Origin: Anatilimnocola floriformis
GTDB taxonomy: Bacteria > Planctomycetota > Planctomycetia > Pirellulales > Pirellulaceae
Assembly: GCF_024256385.1 (NCBI RefSeq)
Contig: NZ_JAMLFW010000001.1
Coordinates: 5,146,001-5,210,000, forward strand
Reading direction: 5' to 3'
Length of the DNA: 64,000 nucleotides
A program made the translations under genes and the position numbers. Positions 46,125-55,420 of this stretch are shown here, in pieces. Position 1 is the stretch's first letter. Every line of letters starts with the position of its first letter. The notes below the pieces were generated by a model. It did no database searches. It was not told the origin of the DNA and saw only the letters and a program-made list of their open reading frames with translations.

Positions 46125-47147
46125 CTATTTCTTCGGCTGCAGTTCAATCATCGACTTCGCTAGCGCACCGCCGATGTCTTTCATCGTGCGGCAACTGCCG
46201 AGGTAGTGGAAGGGATAGTCGCTGCCGACCTTGTTCCATTCGTCGATGTTATCGCGCCAGCCTTTTTTGTAGACGGCTTCGGCGGCGGTGTCCCAAAAGA
46301 CGTCGGTTTTCACGAGCGCGACGTTCCCTTTGAATTCGGCGGCGTCGAGCACGGCGGCTTGGGCTTCTTTGAATTTCTGCACGTTGCCGGTCGCCTTCTC
46401 GCCATCGACACCCATTTGGCCGATGACAAACGGCAGATTCGGCTTGTCCAAGTCCTTCCGCACATCGCGAATGAAGTGTTGCAGATTCACGGTGTACTCG
46501 GCCGTGTAATCGGCGTTGATCATGTCATTCCAGCCTTGGAACCAAGCCAGGCCGCACAGCTCGTACTTCAGATCGGTCGCGCCGGGAAATTGATTCTTAA
46601 GATCGGCAAGCGTTTCGCGAACCTCTTTCAGCATGTCGCGATACGCGGCGCCAAACGGCGTCTTCACATCATCGAGCGTGGCTTCCGGTTTTTTCTTCTG
46701 CATCTCGGTGAGCATCTTCTGCAGCACTTCATCCTTCGGCAGACCGGCGCTCGGCGAGCGAAAGTCGCGATAGAGGCTCCTGCCGCCCCAAGCTGTTTTG
46801 ATCAGCAGCACCGGCTCTTCGTAGTGATTGCCGACGACCGTGCCGAACTCGATCTCGGGACCGATGCACTTTGGCGAGCCGTAGCCGATGGTGAGCGGTC
46901 CGGCGCGATCGAGAAACTTGATCCGCACATCCGAGCGTTCGATCCACTTGCCATCTTTCTGCCAATGGGCAAAGAGGTCGCGCGTTTCCGGCTGTGCGAT
47001 TTGATATTCGAGGAGAGAGACCTTCCCCTTTCCCTCCATGTTGGATTGGCCGGCGAGGATAAAGACTTTGATCGGGCGATCGGCGGCAGAGAGTTTGAGC
47101 GATCCAAACGCCAACAGCAGAAGCGACACGCAAACAGTGCGAATCAT
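46125..47147 (-). CDS. Exported sialate O-acetylesterase-like SGNH hydrolase
   Basis: 340 residues. A signal peptide (about 1-22) precedes VFILAGQSNMEGKGK, with catalytic Ser35 in the GQSNMEG block of the SASA/DUF303 family. GNHYEEPVLLIKTAWGGRSLYRDFRSP is the second family block and LAWFQGWNDM contains the Asp/His-supporting region. It probably removes acetyl groups from carbohydrate substrates outside the cytoplasm. It follows the S41 protease by 128 bases on the same strand. Confidence 0.88.
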   Translation of the reverse strand: MIRTVCVSLLLLAFGSLKLSAADRPIKVFILAGQSNMEGKGKVSLLEYQIAQPETRDLFAHWQKDGKWIERSDVRIKFLDRAGPLTIGYGSPKCIGPEIEFGTVVGNHYEEPVLLIKTAWGGRSLYRDFRSPSAGLPKDEVLQKMLTEMQKKKPEATLDDVKTPFGAAYRDMLKEVRETLADLKNQFPGATDLKYELCGLAWFQGWNDMINADYTAEYTVNLQHFIRDVRKDLDKPNLPFVIGQMGVDGEKATGNVQKFKEAQAAVLDAAEFKGNVALVKTDVFWDTAAEAVYKKGWRDNIDEWNKVGSDYPFHYLGSCRTMKDIGGALAKSMIELQPKK

Positions 47148-47275
47148 GGCAGGCTCACGCGGAGAGGGGGATGATAGAGCAGCGAACGAAGTATAAGTTC
47201 GCCGCTCACCCGTCGAAAGAAGCTACCTGCTGATCGCTACCAACTGAACTCTGGCGAATTCAGCAACATTCCAAT

Positions 47276-48922
47276 TTACTTGCTGGCCGTGGTCAGATTC
47301 GTAGCGGCTTGCAAGCCAGCCCGCAGGATGGCATCGTCACCGGCAGCAACCGGCTGGCCCGGCACCGGCTTGGCGACCGAGCGAACCACGATGTCCGGAT
47401 CGATACCCTTCTTGCTGATCGCAGTGCCGTTCGGCGTGAACCACTGAGCCGTAGTCAAGCGGATGCCGGTGTGGTTCACGGCCAGCGGGAAGATGCCTTG
47501 CACCGAACCCTTACCGTAGCTCTTCTCACCGACCACCGTGCCGCGGTGATGATCGTGGATGGCACCGGCGAGAATTTCGCTGGCACTGGCCGAGTCGTGA
47601 TCGATCAGCACCACCAACGGCATGCCCCACGTGTTTTCGGTCTTGCCCCAGTGCGAGGCGTTTTCGCGATTGCTACGGCCGCGAGTTTCCACAATCAGAC
47701 CGTCCTTCACAAACTTGTCGGCCACGTCGACGGCAGCCGTCAGCAGACCACCTGGGTTGCCGCGGAGGTCCATGATCAGGCTCCGCATGCCCTGCTTGTG
47801 CAGGCTCCACAGAGCAGCGTCCACATCTCGCGAAGTCGTCTTCTGAAAGCTCGTCAGTTTGAAGTAACCGACGCCCGTGTCGTCGATCATCCGCACGTCT
47901 TCAACGCTGGGGACTTCGACACGGCGGCGAGCAAGCTTCAGGGTACGCAACTCACCGGTTGGGTTGCGGAGCGTGACCGAGACCAGGCTCCCTTCCGTGC
48001 CGCGAAGTAGATCGGCCAACTGATCAGGCGAAACTTGATCGCTACTCTTTTCATCGACTTGCACAATGCGATCGCCAGCCCGCACGCCGCCTTGCTGAGC
48101 AGGGCCGCCGCTGATGACGTTCACCACGAGCAGGCCGGCCGGTTCGGTCTTCAGCTCCACACCCAGGCCGACAAAGTTGCCTTCGATTTGAGCGAAGATT
48201 TCGTCCATCTGGCTGTCGGTGAGGAAGCTCGAGTATTCATCGAGGGCCGCGGCAGCGCCACTGGCATATTCCAGAATGATGGCTTGCGGGGCGATCGAGT
48301 AGCGATGCTTGATCGTACGGGCGATGGCTTCGACCAGATCCTTCGCAGCGCGACGATCGTCGATCGGCTGGCGGTCGGTCCAAAAGCGAATGTCACGTTG
48401 CAGCTGAGCGTGCTGTTCGGCGGTCAGGTTCAAGCGGTTCGAGGAAGCGAACACCGGTTCGGTGAGAGCAGCGCCCAGGTTGGTCGTGCCTTGCCGCACC
48501 AGATCTTGCCACTTCGGCGCGGTTACATAGTGGGCCGAAACCTTCAGCAGCACATCTTCATAGATCTGCAGGGCTTCGACTTCGGTGAGCGTGTGAATGG
48601 CCTTCGTGTAGCTGCCGTCGTTGTAGCGGCGGGCCACATCGTAGTGAGCCTTGACCATGGTCAAGCGTTGCTTGAGCTCAGGTCGTTCGGGGTTGGCTTT
48701 GAGGGCGTCTTCATAGTGCAGCACAGCCTCGGCCCAGCGTTTTTGCTGTTCGAGCTGCGAGCCTTGCTCGAGCGCCTGGGCGAGATCGCCGTGATTGATC
48801 GCAGCGCCGCTATTGAGAGCGGGAGCGTTCAAAAGTGGTTGCTGAGCGCGACCAACGGTCGGAATGACCGTCAATGCGGCGAGAGCAACAATGCAGAGCG
48901 GGGAGTTGAAGCGTAGAGTCAT
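47276..48922 (-). CDS. S41 family C-terminal processing-type peptidase with PDZ domain
   Basis: About 548 residues from ATG 48922. A signal peptide (about 1-27, ending GRAQ) leads to a TPR-like region (ALEQGSQLEQQKRWAEAVLHYEDALKANP), then a helical segment, a PDZ domain (VNVISGGPAQQGGVRAGDRIVQVDEKS) and the S41 domain. The SASASE motif gives Ser446 and the YGKG gives Lys471, a Ser-Lys pair with the spacing seen in CtpA/CtpB. It should cleave C-termini of periplasmic proteins. A longer form from 49021 would hide the signal peptide and is rejected. Confidence 0.92.
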   Translation of the reverse strand: MTLRFNSPLCIVALAALTVIPTVGRAQQPLLNAPALNSGAAINHGDLAQALEQGSQLEQQKRWAEAVLHYEDALKANPERPELKQRLTMVKAHYDVARRYNDGSYTKAIHTLTEVEALQIYEDVLLKVSAHYVTAPKWQDLVRQGTTNLGAALTEPVFASSNRLNLTAEQHAQLQRDIRFWTDRQPIDDRRAAKDLVEAIARTIKHRYSIAPQAIILEYASGAAAALDEYSSFLTDSQMDEIFAQIEGNFVGLGVELKTEPAGLLVVNVISGGPAQQGGVRAGDRIVQVDEKSSDQVSPDQLADLLRGTEGSLVSVTLRNPTGELRTLKLARRRVEVPSVEDVRMIDDTGVGYFKLTSFQKTTSRDVDAALWSLHKQGMRSLIMDLRGNPGGLLTAAVDVADKFVKDGLIVETRGRSNRENASHWGKTENTWGMPLVVLIDHDSASASEILAGAIHDHHRGTVVGEKSYGKGSVQGIFPLAVNHTGIRLTTAQWFTPNGTAISKKGIDPDIVVRSVAKPVPGQPVAAGDDAILRAGLQAATNLTTASK

Positions 48923-49394
48923 CTGCCTTCTCGGCCGGCGTGCTTCCGCTCCCCACGCCTGCACCATCCGGCCGAGCGCAAACGCGCAAGCAGCAGGGAT
49001 GGAGCCGGGGAGCGGAACCACGCCGTTTCAGGATGCGGGCGAATCATCGGACCGAGAACTTGACGGCAGCGGGGAAGCTGCCGGCCGGTGCAGAAATCGA
49101 AGGTCCCGATCACAACGACAGAATCGCTACAACCGGGCTGGAGCCCCTCAAATCCCGCGGCCAGCTCACGCAATGTGAATTGCGTGCGAAGCATCAGCCA
49201 GATGGAATATAGGACACGATTTTGCCGTGGTCAAAGAAAGTGGCGACGAACTCTACGCTTCCCTGTGCAGCGCGGTCTAACAATCGACACAAGCGGCATG
49301 ATGAGTTACGGAACCGCGTGGCCGTTGGTTCGCGCGGGCGTTTCGGAGGTCGCCTCGTAGCGATTTTGCGGACTTTTTTGCCGAACGCGATTCA
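48923..49394. other. Gene-free region upstream of the S41 protease
   Basis: 472 bases. It presumably holds the protease promoter on the minus strand, but I find no clear -35/-10 pair. Several open frames have neither recognisable domains nor ribosome-binding sites. No hairpin with a T-tract and no RNA gene was seen. Confidence 0.5.
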
Positions 49395-50156
49395 TCAGCC
49401 GCCAAAGAACTGATCGGCGCGATAGGTTTTTGACTTCGCATGCGCCGCGGCTTGGCGAACATGCCAGGCTCGCGGCGAGAAGTGGGAATCGAGCAACGAA
49501 CCAACCGCATCTCCTCTCTTCCTCTCCTCGGCACTCCGGGGAAAGGGCTGAGGTGAGGGGCAGACGCCACAACCGATCCCGACTAACTCAAACGTATCCC
49601 CCGCGCGAAAAGAAAAGTGCTCCGTCAGGCCCGCCAGCTTCGCCACAAACAGCGTTTGCTTGCCACCTTTCCGCCGCGGCAAAAAGATCGCGCCGTGCCA
49701 GTTCTCTTCCGCCGTCTCTGTCGACTGTTGTGATTCAGCAGACATCGCCGCCGTAATAAGCCGTTCGCCGCGCTGCGACAGTTCGAGCGACGCGGGAAAC
49801 TTCGGCTCGACGGCAATCTTCCCTGCGGCGTACGGCGTGCCGAACATCGTCCGCTCGATCCAAGCGAAAGCACTTAACGAGTTCCAAGCCTGAATCAAAA
49901 ACATCGCCGGCATGCCCTCCGGCATCGTGCTCGTCGGCTGCACGTGAATGCCAATGAGCGATTCGCGGAAAGTGATCCCCATGAAGCGAGCTTCGGTCGC
50001 GCTCACAAAAACCTGCGCGAGTCCATCGGCCGCCAAGGGCTGCAGATTTTCCGCCGCGAGTTTCTCCCGCCAGTACGCCAGATCAGCCGTGCCGTGCAGC
50101 GTCACTTCTTTGACGGGGGAGACTTCGGCGACGTATTTCACCGGTTGCATTTTCAT
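49395..50156 (-). CDS. Conserved hypothetical protein with repeat-derived C-terminus
   Basis: About 253 residues from ATG 50156. The first about 195 residues look like a normal soluble protein (YWREKLAAENLQPL, QVFVSATEARFMGITFRESLIGIHV, MFLIQAWNSLSAFAWIERTMFGTPYAAGKI). The end changes abruptly to CPSPQPFPRSAEERKRGDAVG, encoded by a REP-like GC-rich repeat (about 49511-49560), so the natural C-terminus may have been displaced. It follows the enolase-superfamily gene after five bases, so both form an operon. Function unknown; no known domain recognised with confidence. Confidence 0.7.
   Translation of the reverse strand: MKMQPVKYVAEVSPVKEVTLHGTADLAYWREKLAAENLQPLAADGLAQVFVSATEARFMGITFRESLIGIHVQPTSTMPEGMPAMFLIQAWNSLSAFAWIERTMFGTPYAAGKIAVEPKFPASLELSQRGERLITAAMSAESQQSTETAEENWHGAIFLPRRKGGKQTLFVAKLAGLTEHFSFRAGDTFELVGIGCGVCPSPQPFPRSAEERKRGDAVGSLLDSHFSPRAWHVRQAAAHAKSKTYRADQFFGG
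49511..49560. repeat. REP-like GC-rich repeat inside a coding sequence
   Basis: On the minus strand it runs CCCCTCACCTCAGCCCTTTC..., then the CCGGAGTGCCGAGG core hairpin (CCGG/GTGC turn), then a GAGAGGAAGAGAGG tract. This is the layout of a widespread planctomycete intergenic repeat (C-rich arm, GGAGTnCCG turn, G-rich arm). Here it is translated. Confidence 0.6.
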
Positions 50157-50161
50157 GTTGC

Positions 50162-51340
50162 TTACCAATCGCCCACGCTGCCGTCGCTGAGAAAGACACG
50201 TTGCAGCAGTTCCTGTTCGAACGGATGCTTGCGCACTTCGGCTTCGTTGATCTCAATGCCCAGGCCAGGCCGAGTGTTCGGTCGCACGATGCGTCCTTTC
50301 GGGTCAATCGAAAAACCTTCCTGCACTACGTCGTTGCGCCAGGGAACGTCGTTGTGAACCGTTTCGCAAATGATGTAGCTCGGCTGCGAGAAGCCGAACT
50401 CCAGCGAAGCCGCGGTGCTCACCGGCCCTTGTGGATTGTGCGGCGCGAGTGAAATGCGATGGGCCTCGGCCAGTGCGGCGATGCGACGAGCTTCCGATAG
50501 ACCGCCGCAGTGCGTGATATCGAGCTGACAAACTTCGCACCCGCGGGCCGCAAACAAATCGCGGAACTGCGCGAGATGCGTCATCCGCTCGCCGGTCGCG
50601 ACGGGCGTGACCAGCTCGCGATTGATCATCGCCAGCCCTTCGATGTTCTCTGCCCAGCAGGGCTCTTCGAAAAAGTAGAGATGATACGGCTCGAGCGCCT
50701 TGCCGAATTGCAAACCCATCGCCGGCGAAGGCCGAGCATGGCAATCGACCATGATGTCGATCTCCTCGCCGACTGCTTCGCGCATCGCGCGCACGGCCGC
50801 TTCGGCAGCGCGGATCGGCTTCATCCCTTCCAGCGGCAACGTCGAGGGCACGGCCATGCTCTTGAACGCGGTGTAACCATCGGCCACGGCCTGCTGCGCG
50901 AGCTCGGCAAATCGTTTCGCATTGTCGACCGGCGTTTCATAAAAATCTTCCATCCGCCCGCCGCCGAGATGGCAATACGTGCGGACATGATCGCGCACCG
51001 GACCGCCCCAGAGTTTGCTGCAGGGCATGCTCGCCACCTTGCCGAGAATATCCCACAGCGCGAGATCGATACCGGCGATCGCCGTGGCGCGCACGATGCC
51101 CGTGCCGTGCCAGAAGTGTTGGCGGTGCATCATCTGCCACAGGTGTTCGATCCGCGTGGGATCTTCACCGACGAGGAGTTGCGAAAGATCCTCAAGCGCG
51201 CCAACCACGGCCCGCGTGTGCCACTCGAGCGTCGCTTCGCCCCAACCGAACAGGCCCGGCTGATCGGTGTGGACCTTCACAAAGATCCAATTCCGCATGC
51301 GGGCGTGACAGACGAGTGGCTCGATCCGGGTGATTTTCAT
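50162..51340 (-). CDS. Enolase-superfamily sugar-acid dehydratase (galactonate dehydratase-like)
   Basis: 392 residues. [26 protein letters not shown] opens the capping domain, which continues to [18 protein letters not shown]. Barrel metal ligands are visible in MVDCHAR (Asp), FFEEPC (Glu) and TGERM (Glu), with the acid/base His in APHNPQGP. This is the mandelate racemase/muconate-lactonising enzyme subgroup that includes D-galactonate dehydratase. It probably dehydrates an aldonate. It heads the operon with the unknown gene downstream and is divergent from a secreted-protein gene. Confidence 0.85.
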   Translation of the reverse strand: MKITRIEPLVCHARMRNWIFVKVHTDQPGLFGWGEATLEWHTRAVVGALEDLSQLLVGEDPTRIEHLWQMMHRQHFWHGTGIVRATAIAGIDLALWDILGKVASMPCSKLWGGPVRDHVRTYCHLGGGRMEDFYETPVDNAKRFAELAQQAVADGYTAFKSMAVPSTLPLEGMKPIRAAEAAVRAMREAVGEEIDIMVDCHARPSPAMGLQFGKALEPYHLYFFEEPCWAENIEGLAMINRELVTPVATGERMTHLAQFRDLFAARGCEVCQLDITHCGGLSEARRIAALAEAHRISLAPHNPQGPVSTAASLEFGFSQPSYIICETVHNDVPWRNDVVQEGFSIDPKGRIVRPNTRPGLGIEINEAEVRKHPFEQELLQRVFLSDGSVGDW

Positions 51341-51434
51341 GGGCGATGCTTGCGGGCCGCTGGTGGTATTTGCGTATTACGATTCGAGGCGAACCGTTAT
51401 GATGGCGGGAACATTTTGTTCCGGGAGTTTCGTC

Positions 51435-51920
51435 ATGTACAGATTGCTGGCTTGCACTGCACTGGTTGCCGCCTTCCTGCTGACCCATCGTTCTGCTGCA
51501 GCGCAGATTCCGGGCGCGCCGGCGTTTCCGGTGCAGCTGCGAATCTTCGAGAAGTATGACGAGAACCTGGCCACTCTGCTGGTCAAAGAGTCGTATCTCG
51601 CCGAGCGACCCGTGACCGTGGTGAGCATCAACGCGGCCGGCGTGGAAGAAAAACGTGTCGAGAAGACGATGGAAGTTCGCGAGGCCACTTCGAAGTACCT
51701 GCTCGCCGAAACCACGATCTACACCGTCGGCGGCAAAGAACTCGACCGCAAAGTCGCCGCTAAAGAAATCAAAAAGGGGCAACCGGTGATCATGGTCACC
51801 CCTTTCAGCAAACTCCCCGATGCCTACAAACAACTCTTCCGCGACGATGCGATCATCCTCGAAGTGAAAGCCCTCGGGACGCTGCCCGATCTCGACGGCG
51901 TGCCACCAGAGAAACCGTAA
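51435..51920 (+). CDS. Secreted protein of unknown function (tandem paralogue 1)
   Basis: About 161 residues from ATG 51435, which gives a signal peptide ending AAAQ (about 1-25) and a GGGAG ribosome-binding site. The mature part is beta-rich with PVTVVSINAAGVEEKRVEKTMEV and ends in AYKQLFRDDAIILEVKALG. The C-terminal R-D-D-A-I-I-x-E-V-K block recurs in the next gene, so the two are tandem paralogues. No known family is recognised. Confidence 0.75.
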   Translation: MYRLLACTALVAAFLLTHRSAAAQIPGAPAFPVQLRIFEKYDENLATLLVKESYLAERPVTVVSINAAGVEEKRVEKTMEVREATSKYLLAETTIYTVGGKELDRKVAAKEIKKGQPVIMVTPFSKLPDAYKQLFRDDAIILEVKALGTLPDLDGVPPEKP

Positions 51921-52012
51921 ACCGAGAGCGACCAAGCCGGAGGCTAGCGCCTGGCGGCTGATAAGACGATCGGCAATTTGGTTTTGAACGAATTTGGAAA
52001 TCTCTAGTACGA

Positions 52013-52483
52013 ATGGATTCTATGCGACTCTCTCTCCTAACCCTGTTCTGCTGCGGTCTCGGTTTGGCCACTCAGCTTCACGCCCAATCGCCGCCCGCGC
52101 CGCAAGTGATGGGCGTCGGTGGCTACGACGCGGCATCGAAAGTTCTCAGCCTCAACTTCACGGTGATGCTCACGCGCGAAGTGCTGCAACGGCAAACAGC
52201 CCCCGATGGCAAACTGATCGCCGTCCCGGTCACGGTCTTCGAAGAATCGCTTCGCCGCCAAGACCTGAACCTGGCCGATCTCAAATTCAGCAACGTGGCT
52301 GGCAAGGACCTCAACGCCGCCGACGCTGCTAAGAAACTAAAGCCCGGCCAGGCCGTTGTCGTCCTGACGATGGGCGCGAATCTCTCGAAGTTGCAACGCA
52401 GTCTCTACCGCGACGACGCGATCATCATCGAAGTCAAACCGATGACGCCAACACCAGCGCAAGGCCCGCCGCCCGCACCGTAG
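52013..52483 (+). CDS. Secreted protein of unknown function (tandem paralogue 2)
   Basis: 156 residues. A signal peptide ends near LHAQSPP. The mature region contains LSLNFTVMLTREVLQRQTAPDGKL, VPVTVFEESLRRQDL, KKLKPGQAVVVLTMGANLSKLQRSLYRDDAIIIEVK and a Pro-rich tail. It shares the GQ(P/A)V(I/V)(M/V) strand and the RDDAII(L/I)EVK end with the previous gene, 92 bases upstream. The start may be 52013 or 52022. Function unknown. Confidence 0.72.
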   Translation: MDSMRLSLLTLFCCGLGLATQLHAQSPPAPQVMGVGGYDAASKVLSLNFTVMLTREVLQRQTAPDGKLIAVPVTVFEESLRRQDLNLADLKFSNVAGKDLNAADAAKKLKPGQAVVVLTMGANLSKLQRSLYRDDAIIIEVKPMTPTPAQGPPPAP

Positions 52484-52585
52484 GCCGCTGGCGGCGGAAA
52501 TGCGCCGTGATGAATTTGCTGTGAAGAAATCGGAGGCGAGCAAGACGCAGACATCGAGCGCGAATAGAGAGTAAAGGAGCGTTCG

Positions 52586-53179
52586 ATGAGCAGCAGTGAG
52601 CAGCCAGTCGCCGACAAGCCGATCACCGTCTGGGAGGTCGCTCAAACGCTGACTGGATTTCTGCTGCTGCTCGCGATTGGCTACTCCTGGCTGTTCACGC
52701 TCACGTTCATCAATCGTTGCAACATTCGGTGGAACAAACAGAACTACGGGTTGGAAACATTTGTCGTGACGGCGGTTGATTACGACGCGAATGGCGAGTT
52801 TGGCCCTGATTATCATCTCGATGGAGAAGTTGCAGGGAGCTCTGAGCGGCACGTGCCGCGACTGCGCCGCGATCAAGCGGTGAGAGGAAAGGGGGATCTG
52901 GCACGGCTATTCCCCGCGGGGACGAAACTCGCCGTTTACTACAACCCCACAATGCCGCGCTCGATTATCCAGAACGAGTCTCTCCGCGTCCTGACTGCCG
53001 AACCGGACTTCTGGCAAAAAGAAATCAACTTGACGGTCTGGCTAGGCTGGCGAGTGTTTTTGCCGGTACCAGTCATGGCGACGATCTACCTGCTGGTGCG
53101 GAGAGAAAACTTTCGACGGTCCCAGCTGATTGCGGCCGGGAGTGACGTTGCAAAACGGGGTCGGCAAGCAGTTGACTAA
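52586..53179 (+). CDS. DUF3592-like membrane protein
   Basis: 197 residues. A membrane segment at about 22-46, an extracytoplasmic domain with a DYDANGEFGPDYHLDGEVAG strand set, LAVYYNPTMPRSIIQNESLRVL (the DUF3592-like end) and a second membrane segment near 148-168. It is smaller than the DUF3592 protein at 4702. The gene has GAGCGTTCG upstream without a clear Shine-Dalgarno site. Function unknown. Confidence 0.65.
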   Translation: MSSSEQPVADKPITVWEVAQTLTGFLLLLAIGYSWLFTLTFINRCNIRWNKQNYGLETFVVTAVDYDANGEFGPDYHLDGEVAGSSERHVPRLRRDQAVRGKGDLARLFPAGTKLAVYYNPTMPRSIIQNESLRVLTAEPDFWQKEINLTVWLGWRVFLPVPVMATIYLLVRRENFRRSQLIAAGSDVAKRGRQAVD

Positions 53180-53666
53180 ATGGTGAACATTAGTACAATA
53201 TCGATGGCGTGTCGCCATGCCGTGATCGTTGGCAATTTGGTGGAAGATCAGGATCCGTAGCCAGCTGCGATTGCACCTTCGCTCTCATCTCGAAGAGATC
53301 ACTTGGGGGAATGAGGCGACACACGCAGATGTGGACGGCGATGATTGAATGGTGGTGGAGAACGGTTGTGAATCGTTGTGGAAACTGTTGTGAAGTTCGA
53401 CGGCAATTCGAGTGACGTTTAAGGGTTTGCATCGATGGGATGCACGGCAAGTTGCGAAGCAGCAGTAAGTTGAATCACCTGAAAACGTCGCAAGTGGTTA
53501 TGCGACCACGGTTGTGAAAGTGTTGTAAAAAAATACGGAGAATGGTGGTGATTTGTTGCGTAAGCAATGGCTAGCGAAGAGCTTGCGGCAGTTTCAATTC
53601 GCGCTCACAACTGTTGTGAAGCTCGTACACCGCCAGTGTTAAGGGCAGTGGCGGCGGCGCAAGTCG
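53180..53666. other. Gene-free region with repeated TTGTGAA motif
   Basis: 487 bases between convergent genes. TTGTGAA or a one-mismatch form occurs at 53366-53372, 53376-53382 (TTGTGGA), 53388-53394, 53512-53518, 53523-53529 (TTGTAAA) and 53614-53620, all on the plus strand, and TCACAAC-T-GTTGTGA is a palindrome at 53605-53619. Open frames such as 53209-53415 lack recognisable features. It could be a protein-binding iteron region. Confidence 0.5.
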
Positions 53667-54224
53667 CTACGCAGGTCGCGGTACGGCGTAACGCAGTTCG
53701 GCGAGGCCGTTGTTGATCTGTTCGACGGAGAGCAACTTCAACGGCGGCGTGATGATGCGGCGGGGGAGGAGTGGCTTGCCGGTGACGAGTGTGACCGCGC
53801 CGATTTGGAGGATGAGTTCGTCGAGCAAGCCGGCGTCGTAGAATTGGCCGACGAGTTCGCCGCCACCAACGATCCAGAGATTTTTGCCACCGGCGGCAGC
53901 GGTCATTTGCTCATGGATGGGGCGGACATCGCCAGAGACAAAGCGGATATCGGCGCCGGGAATGACGGGCAGCTGGCGCGTGGTAAAGATCCAGGTCGGT
54001 TGTGAGTAAGGCCAGGGTTCGCCGGCTGGATCGCCAGGTTTGATGGCATGGCGGAGGAGCCATTCGTAAGTGGTCGAGCCCATGGCAAGGGCGCCGACAT
54101 TGCGAATGAATTCGCCGTAGCTAGTTTCGCTCGGATCGCCGAGCTGAAAGAGCCACTCGAGGGAATCGTCCTCGGTGGCGATGAAACCGTCGAGACTGCA
54201 TGCGGTGTAGTATTGCGTGGGCAT
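53667..54224 (-). CDS. Dihydrofolate reductase / RibD C-terminal family protein
   Basis: About 185 residues (a start at 54239 would add five). The MPTQYYTACSLDGFIATEDDSLEWLF opening, GALAMGSTTYEWLL, IFTTRQLPVIPGADIRFVSGD and the NADPH-side IWIVGGGELVGQFYDAGLLDELIL (reading LWIVGGGELVGQF) match the RibD_C/YyaP-like reductase family, distinct from true FolA. It probably binds NADPH; the substrate is unknown. Convergent with the DUF3592-like gene. Confidence 0.85.
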   Translation of the reverse strand: MPTQYYTACSLDGFIATEDDSLEWLFQLGDPSETSYGEFIRNVGALAMGSTTYEWLLRHAIKPGDPAGEPWPYSQPTWIFTTRQLPVIPGADIRFVSGDVRPIHEQMTAAAGGKNLWIVGGGELVGQFYDAGLLDELILQIGAVTLVTGKPLLPRRIITPPLKLLSVEQINNGLAELRYAVPRPA

Positions 54225-54287
54225 GCCACGATCATACATTTCCCTCCCGCGATCGTGACACGGGAGGGATGAACGCCGCGAACTCGC

Positions 54288-55262
54288 CTAGGCCTTGGCC
54301 GCGATGTTGATATAGGCGTGCACGTGGGGTGCGCCGCGGAAGTGCCAGACAAACGACGGACCTTCGACGCGCCAGATATCCCAGGTCTTGTCCTGACCGA
54401 GATCGCCCGTTTGATAGAAGGCCATGTGGAGCTTGCTCACGCCGCCATCGGCTTTGAGCATGGCCATCACTTCATCGGCGTCTTCGGCACGGTACGGAGC
54501 AAGCAGCACCTTGAGGGTGTCTTCGACCAGTTCCTGCTGATCACTGCTTAGTTCGCTCACACCGACGCCGGGGAACTTGCCGCTGGCACCTTGGATCTGC
54601 ACTTTGTCTTCGCCAGGTGCATTCGCGAGCAGCGCCTTCTCGGCTTGCTTCGGATCGAGGGCTTTGAAGACCTCGTTGGTCTTTTGCGTTTGATAGAGGT
54701 AGAGGTTTTCCTTGGGATTTTCTTCGCCGTGGCCATAGATCAGCGGCCCGCCGAAGGCAGCCTTGTCGACGCTGTCGCCATCGGCCCGCAGTGTGAGATG
54801 GCGGCCGGTAAGAGTCCACTGAAACTTGCCCGAGTCGGGGTTGCCGAAGAAGGCCATGCTGTAAGCACCGACGCCGCCGTCGTCGTATTCGGTTTGCTTC
54901 AGCAGCCGCTGATAGCCGTCTTCGGAGCAGACGCGCTTGACGATTTCGTTGGCTTGGGCCTTTTGTTCCTTGGTATAGAACGGGTCGTCGATCTTTTGCT
55001 TGGTGATGTGCCAGTTGGCGTTGATCTTTTTGCGGAGGTCGTGATCGAAGTCAAAGCAAACGGCTTTGCGTTGCTCGGCAGAGAGTGACTTGAAGAGCTC
55101 GGCAGCCACGGTTTCGGCGGCGCTCTTGGGCGAAGGCGCGGCAAAGACAGAGCTGGTCAGCAGCGGCGCGGCTGCGGTGGCGAGGGCTACGCCGCCTACC
55201 GCGCGGAGGAAGTCGCGACGATCGACTTCGCAGTCGGGACAGGCTTTTTTCTTCAGGTTCAT
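54288..55262 (-). CDS. DUF3500 domain protein, Tat-exported
   Basis: About 324 residues from ATG 55262, which has a GGAGAG six bases upstream. The CEVDRRDFLRAVGGVALATAAAP segment is a twin-arginine signal. LSAEQRKAVCFDFDHDLRKKINANWHI, the FQWTLTGRHLTLRADGDSVDKAAFGGPLIYGHG block and WRVEGPSFVWHFRGAPHVHAYINI match DUF3500, a family of secreted proteins of unknown function common in planctomycetes. It may bind a ligand through the His/Arg-rich conserved region. Confidence 0.82.
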   Translation of the reverse strand: MNLKKKACPDCEVDRRDFLRAVGGVALATAAAPLLTSSVFAAPSPKSAAETVAAELFKSLSAEQRKAVCFDFDHDLRKKINANWHITKQKIDDPFYTKEQKAQANEIVKRVCSEDGYQRLLKQTEYDDGGVGAYSMAFFGNPDSGKFQWTLTGRHLTLRADGDSVDKAAFGGPLIYGHGEENPKENLYLYQTQKTNEVFKALDPKQAEKALLANAPGEDKVQIQGASGKFPGVGVSELSSDQQELVEDTLKVLLAPYRAEDADEVMAMLKADGGVSKLHMAFYQTGDLGQDKTWDIWRVEGPSFVWHFRGAPHVHAYINIAAKA

Positions 55263-55420
55263 GCTTGCTCTCCGGTTCAATTTCTGGGGAGGGATAACTG
55301 GCGGGAACGCCCGGCATTGTAGCGAAGCGGCGCGGCGGGTGCGAAACTAAATCGTGCCGGAATGGTTTACTACTTGGCCGAGTCCGTGTTGTCGCCGCCT
55401 CTCCTTAACTTGGTGCTCAC

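Noticed and set aside
53209-53415. 68-codon frame in the TTGTGAA region
   Set aside because: Sequence looks like translated repeats; no ribosome-binding site.
53366-53620. Calling the TTGTGAA array an origin of replication
   Set aside because: Units are not full DnaA boxes, dnaA/dnaN are not nearby, and skew cannot be calculated here.
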